Of a DNA stretch of 64,000 bases, positions 58,853-64,000 are shown in pieces. Under the pieces are notes generated by a model. That model saw only the letters and a program-made list of their open reading frames with translations, had not been told where the DNA came from and searched no databases. Source of the DNA: Bacteroidota bacterium (lineage in GTDB: Bacteria; Bacteroidota; Bacteroidia; NS11-12g; UBA955). The translations under genes and the position numbers were made by a program. How positions within the stretch are numbered: position 1 is the first letter of the stretch; the number at the start of each line of letters is the position of its first letter. The stretch is from positions 62,001 through 126,000 of the forward strand of contig CAUJCT010000056.1 of assembly GCA_963169345.1 (NCBI GenBank), read 5' to 3'.

Positions 58853-61257
58853 TACCTATTTCTTTTGAAAAAACGGGTAAACCTGTTGCCAATCTTGTTT
58901 TCGCGATCATCTTCATAATACCCGTAACCGTAGCCATAACCATAACCGTAGCCATAGCCGTATTTGTTTCCATAAGTATTCTTTCTGTTGACATCGTTGA
59001 TAATAACCGAAAGATTGGTGTAGTTCTTACTTTTATATAAACTATTGATGTTATTGATAACGTTCTCTTTACTGTAACCCGAACGAACAACATAAATAGA
59101 CAAGTCGCATTTCTTGAATACACTGCTGGCATCTGTCACCAATCCTATTGGCGGATTGTCTGCCATAATGATATCATATTCCACAAATAACTGATCTATC
59201 AAATCATCAAACTCCTTTTTCAAGAGCAATTCATTAGGATTTGGCGGTATTGGACCGGCAGGAATCAAATCCAGATTTCCTAAAGTGGAATGTTTAACAG
59301 CATCTTTCCAGTTCGACATACCCGACAAAATAGAACTCATCCCTATTGAATTATCTACGTTAAATCCAACGTGAATCTTCGGTTTACGCATGTCAAGGTC
59401 GAGAATCACCACCTTCTTGCCAGTTAATGCCAATATCGCAGCATAATTGATGGCAAAAAATGTCTTACCCTCTCCCGATATAGTCGACGTTACACCTATA
59501 ATCTGCTTGTTCTTTTTAGGCAACATAAAATCGGAATTGGTACGTATCGATCTTAACGCTTCACTTATGGATGATTTAGGATTCTTGTCAACCACCAGGG
59601 TAGATGCTGAAAGACGCTTTCTGTACGATGGGATGGAACCTAATATTGGTGCCAGTAATTTGCTTTCTAATTGCGACTGACTGTAAATTACATTCATCAA
59701 CAAATACTTAATGAATATAAATAATAAAACAGGCACTATGCCACCCAACATAAACATCAGCCAAATCTTATTTTTATTCGGTGAAATCGGTGTATTTGGA
59801 GCGTAAGCCTCAGATAAAATTGTAAACTCAGGTACTGTTCCGGCTTTCGAAATCTGATACTCTATCTGCTTCTCAATCAAACTTAAATAGTATTTTTCAT
59901 ACAGAGTATTGAATCTTTTCAACCTGTTTAATTCAGTTTCCTTGTTTGGTAAACCTTCAAACTGACCGCTCAATTGCCCAATCTTAGAATTGAGTTCTGC
60001 CAACTGTTGAGAGATATAACGCTTTGTTTCTGTAATAAAATTGAGAAGTTGTGATTTAACTATCGATATTTCAAGCTCAATTTTTCTGAATGGCACTGTT
60101 GATTCCTTATTTGAAATCTTGAGCATCTCACGATTCTTGTACAATTCGTTTAACTCATTAATTCCATTGGCTATTTGTAAATTTTCTACTCCATAAACCA
60201 ATGGTACAATATTGTTTTTGCTAGAATTTCCCTGAACAAAACTCAACAATTCATCAAACTTTTTCATGGATGAAGCTACTTCCGACTTCTTTGCATCCAG
60301 TTCCTCCATCTGAGCAGCTATCTGGGTGTATTCGGCGCTTGGCGAAATGGATCCAGTGCGTTTGACAAAATTTTCAATGTCATTTTCATACTGTTCCAAC
60401 TTTCCTGCTGTATTTTCTATCTGCGATTCAATGAACAACAATGTTTGCTCTTGCGATTTTTGCTTTTTCTCTATAGACTGCTTCAGATAAACTGTATCAT
60501 AGGCATTGACTATGTCTTTTGCTTTTTGCAGATTATTGTCTGAAAATGCAATGGTTAAAGTCCTTGCTTCTGTATTGGACGCTTCTACTTCCAATTGACT
60601 TAACAGATAAGAAACCAGTGCTCCCTGACTATTGATCTTAAATATGTACTCCTTGCCTTCTATTTCGTGTTCCTTAACCTTCGACCACCTTAATGAAAAT
60701 TTAAATTTGCCAAAGTCAATAACATCGCCAATCTTAAAGATACGTTCGGTACCATCACCTTCTGTTTCAAAAATCTTAAACTGATATTTATTGATGAAGA
60801 CTACTGAAAAATTTCTGTCGTATGCTACCGTTGCAGGATCACCATAGGTTTCAACTAAAAATGGAGTAGCTTTATATATCTCAGTGGTAAGTATATTCCC
60901 AACTGCGTAATAAGAAACATTCAAATCCAGATTCTTTATTAACTCCTCAGCTACCAGTCGAGATTTAATTAATTCAATTTCCGACAACAAATTATCAGTT
61001 TGAATGGTTTGCATATTAGCCATACCGATATTGGTTGCTTCCTTCTGTATCTCTAATCTAATAAGTGAGCTTGCTTTATAAACAGGTTTGGAGTATTTGA
61101 GAAAATAATGTGCTCCAATCATTGAAAGTAAAACAGAAATCGGAATCCAAATCCAGAATTTCTTCAATATAAGCACAAGTTTTTCAAACGAAAAACCTTC
61201 CATCTCGGAGGCAACTCTTTGTTCTAACTTGACGTGTTCAGACTCGAAATCTATCAT
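58852..61257 (-). CDS. wzc: Polysaccharide co-polymerase / tyrosine autokinase (Wzc-like)
   Basis: 801 residues. Wzz domain with membrane helix near 35-55, periplasmic coiled coil (about 230-480) and second helix near 500-520, then a BY-kinase: Walker A STISGEGKTFFAINYA, A' VVILDLDMRKP, B IIMADNPPIG. The C-terminal tyrosine cluster is extraordinary: about eight alternating Gly-Tyr pairs (around 775-790) before YYEDD. Autophosphorylation of this tail controls chain length and export of the polysaccharide, with CpsB as the phosphatase. Between the wza- and cpsB-like genes. Confidence 0.93.
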   Translation of the reverse strand: MIDFESEHVKLEQRVASEMEGFSFEKLVLILKKFWIWIPISVLLSMIGAHYFLKYSKPVYKASSLIRLEIQKEATNIGMANMQTIQTDNLLSEIELIKSRLVAEELIKNLDLNVSYYAVGNILTTEIYKATPFLVETYGDPATVAYDRNFSVVFINKYQFKIFETEGDGTERIFKIGDVIDFGKFKFSLRWSKVKEHEIEGKEYIFKINSQGALVSYLLSQLEVEASNTEARTLTIAFSDNNLQKAKDIVNAYDTVYLKQSIEKKQKSQEQTLLFIESQIENTAGKLEQYENDIENFVKRTGSISPSAEYTQIAAQMEELDAKKSEVASSMKKFDELLSFVQGNSSKNNIVPLVYGVENLQIANGINELNELYKNREMLKISNKESTVPFRKIELEISIVKSQLLNFITETKRYISQQLAELNSKIGQLSGQFEGLPNKETELNRLKRFNTLYEKYYLSLIEKQIEYQISKAGTVPEFTILSEAYAPNTPISPNKNKIWLMFMLGGIVPVLLFIFIKYLLMNVIYSQSQLESKLLAPILGSIPSYRKRLSASTLVVDKNPKSSISEALRSIRTNSDFMLPKKNKQIIGVTSTISGEGKTFFAINYAAILALTGKKVVILDLDMRKPKIHVGFNVDNSIGMSSILSGMSNWKDAVKHSTLGNLDLIPAGPIPPNPNELLLKKEFDDLIDQLFVEYDIIMADNPPIGLVTDASSVFKKCDLSIYVVRSGYSKENVINNINSLYKSKNYTNLSVIINDVNRKNTYGNKYGYGYGYGYGYGYGYYEDDRENKIGNRFTRFFKRNR

Positions 61258-61272
61258 TTTCTGAATATTGAA

Positions 61273-62052
61273 TTAAAGTGTGTTTCTTAGCAAAATAGTG
61301 GTGGTGAGTATAATCTGCAGAATATTGAAGAAATATAAGTTATCTCTGATACTTTCAGCTGCCGGACGTCGCACTGGCTCTATGTAAATGATATCATCCG
61401 GTCGCAAACTAACAATCGTGCTCTTCATGTCCTTCACAGTTTTTAAATTCACAACTGTTACTTCAGGATTTTTTAAGTCTCCCCTGATAACTCGAATGTT
61501 GTATCCTTTTGCATTATCATCAAGTCCACCATAAATTGCCAGTACTTCCAATAAGTTCATATTTGAAGTAAATGGAATCAGCTTTCCACCCTTCGAACCA
61601 AACACTATAATTTTCTTATTGACTATTTTTGAAATAACATAAACTCCATTGTAAAAAGATTCAAACTTGACTGACAAAACACTGTCCAAATCTGAAGTTT
61701 TAAGTCCAACTACCACTATCTTACCAATTACCGGAAAATGACAGGTACCATCTTCCAGGACTTCGTAACTAGGCTTTTGAACATTAGTGGCATTCTCATC
61801 ACCAAAAATATTGGCAGCCACAACCAAGGCTCCTGAAGGATCAATGATTGCCTCTCCCTGATTGGTATATATTGTAAACTGAATTTTGTCTCCCACTTTT
61901 ATTGGATATTGCACCAATACTTTTGAAAAAGAGTCCTTCCAGTTGACGTCGCCTGCCTCTGTTGTGAGTATTATATTGGATTTATATGAACTGCAACTGC
62001 TTAAAGCTACAATCATAATTACCAATGCGACTATTTTATGAATATGTTTCAT
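61273..62052 (-). CDS. wza: Polysaccharide export lipoprotein (Wza-like)
   Basis: 259 residues; signal peptide and lipobox in [11 protein letters not shown]. The Poly_export domain (about 50-130) has [34 protein letters not shown] and [22 protein letters not shown]; a SLBB-type domain follows ([31 protein letters not shown]). A C-terminal helix ([15 protein letters not shown]) may insert in the outer membrane. Forms the export channel with the Wzc-like kinase downstream. The ATG overlaps the rfbA stop by 4 nt. Confidence 0.92.
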   Translation of the reverse strand: MKHIHKIVALVIMIVALSSCSSYKSNIILTTEAGDVNWKDSFSKVLVQYPIKVGDKIQFTIYTNQGEAIIDPSGALVVAANIFGDENATNVQKPSYEVLEDGTCHFPVIGKIVVVGLKTSDLDSVLSVKFESFYNGVYVISKIVNKKIIVFGSKGGKLIPFTSNMNLLEVLAIYGGLDDNAKGYNIRVIRGDLKNPEVTVVNLKTVKDMKSTIVSLRPDDIIYIEPVRRPAAESIRDNLYFFNILQIILTTTILLRNTL

Positions 62053-62912
62053 TTTTTCATTAAACCTAATAAATATGTGCCATAACCGCTCTTGGTTAGT
62101 GGTTCTGCAATCTTTTTTAACTGGTCGTTGTCAATATATTTCATTCGCCATGCCACTTCTTCAATACTGCCAATTTTCAATCCCTGTCTTTCTTCAATTA
62201 CCTGTACAAACTGACCTGCCTGCATCAAACTGGCAAATGTCCCTGTATCTAACCAAGCCGTTCCTCTCTGCAAAATGCCGACTTTTAATTTACCTAATCT
62301 CAGATACTCTTTGTTTACATCCGTTATTTCATATTCACCCCTTGCAGATGGCTGTAAATTTTTGGCAATTCTCACCACATCATTATCATAAAAATACAAG
62401 CCTGGTACAGCAAAATTGGACTTTGGATGTGTAGGTTTCTCTTCAATACTGATTGCCTGATTATTCTCATCAAACTCAACTACACCATAACGTTCAGGAT
62501 CACTGACATGATAGGCATAGATGACACTACCTTCCGGATTATTATTGTCCTGTAAAAGCTTTTGAAGTGAAGCTCCAAAAAAGATATTATCTCCTAAAAT
62601 AAGAGCTACTTTATCAGTTCCAATAAAATGCTCTCCAATTACAAAGGCCTGTGCTAATCCATTTGGCTCTGGTTGTTCTGCATACTCAAATCTGCATCCT
62701 AACTGAGTACCATCTCCAAGCAATTTCTTAAAATGTGGTAAATCGTGCGGAGTTGAAATAATCAATATTTCACGTATGCCCGCCATCATGAGTGTAGAAA
62801 GCGGATAATATATCATTGGTTTATCATAAACCGGCATTAACTGCTTACTTACTGCCAGTGTCAATGGATGTAATCTTGTTCCGCTTCCTCCTGCTAATAT
62901 GATTCCTTTCAT
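62049..62912 (-). CDS. rfbA: Glucose-1-phosphate thymidylyltransferase
   Basis: Converts dTTP and glucose 1-phosphate to dTDP-glucose, first step of dTDP-rhamnose and related sugars. 287 residues. Opening [18 protein letters not shown] (nucleotide loop), then [54 protein letters not shown] and [10 protein letters not shown] all match RfbA/RmlA. It follows rfbB by 3 nt and overlaps wza by 4. rfbC/rfbD are not in the window. Confidence 0.97.
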   Translation of the reverse strand: MKGIILAGGSGTRLHPLTLAVSKQLMPVYDKPMIYYPLSTLMMAGIREILIISTPHDLPHFKKLLGDGTQLGCRFEYAEQPEPNGLAQAFVIGEHFIGTDKVALILGDNIFFGASLQKLLQDNNNPEGSVIYAYHVSDPERYGVVEFDENNQAISIEEKPTHPKSNFAVPGLYFYDNDVVRIAKNLQPSARGEYEITDVNKEYLRLGKLKVGILQRGTAWLDTGTFASLMQAGQFVQVIEERQGLKIGSIEEVAWRMKYIDNDQLKKIAEPLTKSGYGTYLLGLMKK

Positions 62913-62915
62913 GTT

Positions 62916-63977
62916 TTATCTGTTTGAATACATGTTCTGATAGTATTCTCTGTAAGCTCCACTTGTTACATGCTGAAGCCAGTCCTGATTTGCAAGATAC
63001 CAGTCAACCGTCCTTTCCAAACCTTGCTCAAATGTAACGGATGGCTGCCAGTTCAATTGATTCATTAGTTTACTTGAATCTATTGCATATCTGAAATCAT
63101 GACCTGCCCTATCTCCTACAAAGGTAATCAGTTGCTCTGATACTCCTTCCCCTCTGCCTAGCTTCCTGTCCATCATTCTACACAGCAATCTGACCAGATC
63201 AATATTTTTCCATTCGTTATTCCCTCCAATATTGAATGTTTCACCAATACTTCCTTTATGGTAAATCACATCAATTGCCGCCGCATGATCCTCGACAAAC
63301 AGCCAGTCGCGCACATTCTCCCCTTTTCCGTAAACAGGCAAAGGCTGATTGTGCATGATGTTATTGATCATTAATGGAATTAACTTCTCAGGAAAATGAT
63401 GAGAACCATAATTATTGCTACAGTTCGAAATCTTTACCGGAAGTTTATAGGTATGATGATAAGCTCTTACAAAATGATCACTTGAGGCTTTTGAGGCTGA
63501 ATAAGGGCTATTGGGACTGTACGGAGTTGATTCAGTAAATTTACCTTCGTCTCCAAGTTCACCATATACTTCATCCGTACTTACATGGTAAAAAACTTTA
63601 CCATCCATATTGTCTTTCCAGATATTTTTGGCAGCATTCAATAAGTTAACAGTTCCAACAACATTCGTAAAGACAAAATCCATTGGATGACTGATAGAAC
63701 GGTCTACGTGCGACTCTGCTGCCAGATGAATTACACCATCAAACTGATGCGTTTCAAATAGTTTATTTATTTCGGCAGAATCTGTAATATCCATTTTGAC
63801 AAAATGATAATTAGATGCCTTCTCAATATCCTTAAGATTCTCAAGATTGCCGGCATAGGTCAATTTGTCCAGATTGAAAATTGTGTAATCGGGGTATTGC
63901 TTTACAAACCTTCTCACAACATGTGAACCAATAAAACCGGCACCTCCGGTAATTAATATCTTTTTGCTCCCACTCAT
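62916..63977 (-). CDS. rfbB: dTDP-glucose 4,6-dehydratase
   Basis: Dehydrates dTDP-glucose to the 4-keto-6-deoxy sugar; extended short-chain dehydrogenase, 353 residues. NAD motif ITGGAGFIGSHVVRR; LDKLTYAGNLENL; catalytic HVSTDEVYGEL (T-D-E) and YSASKASSDHFVRAYHHTY (Y-x3-K); SNNYGSHHFPEKLIPL; VRDWLFVEDH. The remaining 23 bases to the window edge hold its leader. First visible gene of the rfbB-rfbA-wza-wzc-cpsB unit, which may start further upstream. Confidence 0.97.
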   Translation of the reverse strand: MSGSKKILITGGAGFIGSHVVRRFVKQYPDYTIFNLDKLTYAGNLENLKDIEKASNYHFVKMDITDSAEINKLFETHQFDGVIHLAAESHVDRSISHPMDFVFTNVVGTVNLLNAAKNIWKDNMDGKVFYHVSTDEVYGELGDEGKFTESTPYSPNSPYSASKASSDHFVRAYHHTYKLPVKISNCSNNYGSHHFPEKLIPLMINNIMHNQPLPVYGKGENVRDWLFVEDHAAAIDVIYHKGSIGETFNIGGNNEWKNIDLVRLLCRMMDRKLGRGEGVSEQLITFVGDRAGHDFRYAIDSSKLMNQLNWQPSVTFEQGLERTVDWYLANQDWLQHVTSGAYREYYQNMYSNR

Positions 63978-64000
63978 TTTAAATCGTACAGGTACATGTC

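Overview
The window is a piece of a Bacteroidota (Bacteroidetes) chromosome, AT-rich and densely packed. The assignment rests on several independent signs. Two secreted proteins end in type IX secretion (Por/T9SS) C-terminal sorting domains. Families typical of the phylum are present (DUF4249 lipoprotein, Omp28-like lipoprotein, FtsL-like protein, LytS-type kinase with a beta-propeller sensor, PHP-type CpsB phosphatase next to a Wzc-like tyrosine kinase). Promoters read as the Bacteroidetes type (TTG or TTTG at -33, TAnnTTTG at -7), and no Shine-Dalgarno sequences are evident. The order below phylum cannot be fixed from the sequence alone. I see no prophage, intact insertion sequence, CRISPR array or rRNA operon; most of the window is core genome with dispersed non-coding repeats.

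Layout. 1-2.6 kb (minus): head of the division/cell-wall cluster mraZ-rsmH-ftsL-ftsI, with three MraZ-type boxes in front of mraZ. 2.7-9.5 kb: outer-membrane barrel protein, DinB-like protein, small unknown, acyl-CoA dehydrogenase, lipoate ligase, xerD, Omp28-like lipoprotein, diacylglycerol/undecaprenol kinase. 9.6-9.8 kb: two tRNA-Leu genes. 10-13.6 kb: GNAT acetyltransferase, GH3-family protein, serine-hydrolase lipoprotein, third tRNA-Leu. 13.7-18 kb: proteostasis run tig-clpP-clpX plus a Crp/Fnr regulator. 18-22.8 kb: a 1552-residue PKD/T9SS protein. 22.8-29.6 kb: recQ, two glycosyltransferases, mutL, rhomboid protease. 29.7-36 kb: a lipoprotein, fabG-tatC-rpiB, a tightly coupled three-gene unit (coiled-coil protein, tiny HExxH protein, GNAT), DUF4249 lipoprotein. 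36-42 kb: dnaK and a LytS/LytTR two-component pair. 42-49 kb: alkaline phosphatase, small zinc protein, pabA/trpG-like amidotransferase, long-form PurF, small heat-shock protein, DUF4399 lipoprotein, Crp/Fnr regulator, MDR oxidoreductase. 49-54.5 kb (minus): UvrD-type helicase-nuclease, small unknown, GT2, sirtuin. 55-64 kb: a GT-C-like membrane protein coupled to a T9SS beta-helix protein, then the minus-strand surface-polysaccharide genes rfbB-rfbA-wza-wzc-cpsB.

How parts work together. tig, clpP, clpX, dnaK and hsp20 cover folding and proteolysis. rfbA/rfbB make dTDP-sugar precursors for a polysaccharide polymerised and exported with the Wza/Wzc/CpsB machinery. recQ, mutL, xerD and the UvrD-like helicase-nuclease serve DNA repair and segregation.

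The most unusual material is non-coding. (1) A 188-189 bp palindromic element occurs twice, each copy 36-38 bp after a stop codon. (2) A repeat family built on an ACCCTGSCAGGGT palindrome is scattered singly and also forms a 166-167 bp tandem array. (3) Many -7 elements lie only 4-10 nt before the start codon, which predicts leaderless or nearly leaderless mRNAs. I found no clearly new defence or metabolic system. The small HExxH protein and its coupled neighbours are the best candidate for an uncharacterised protein module.
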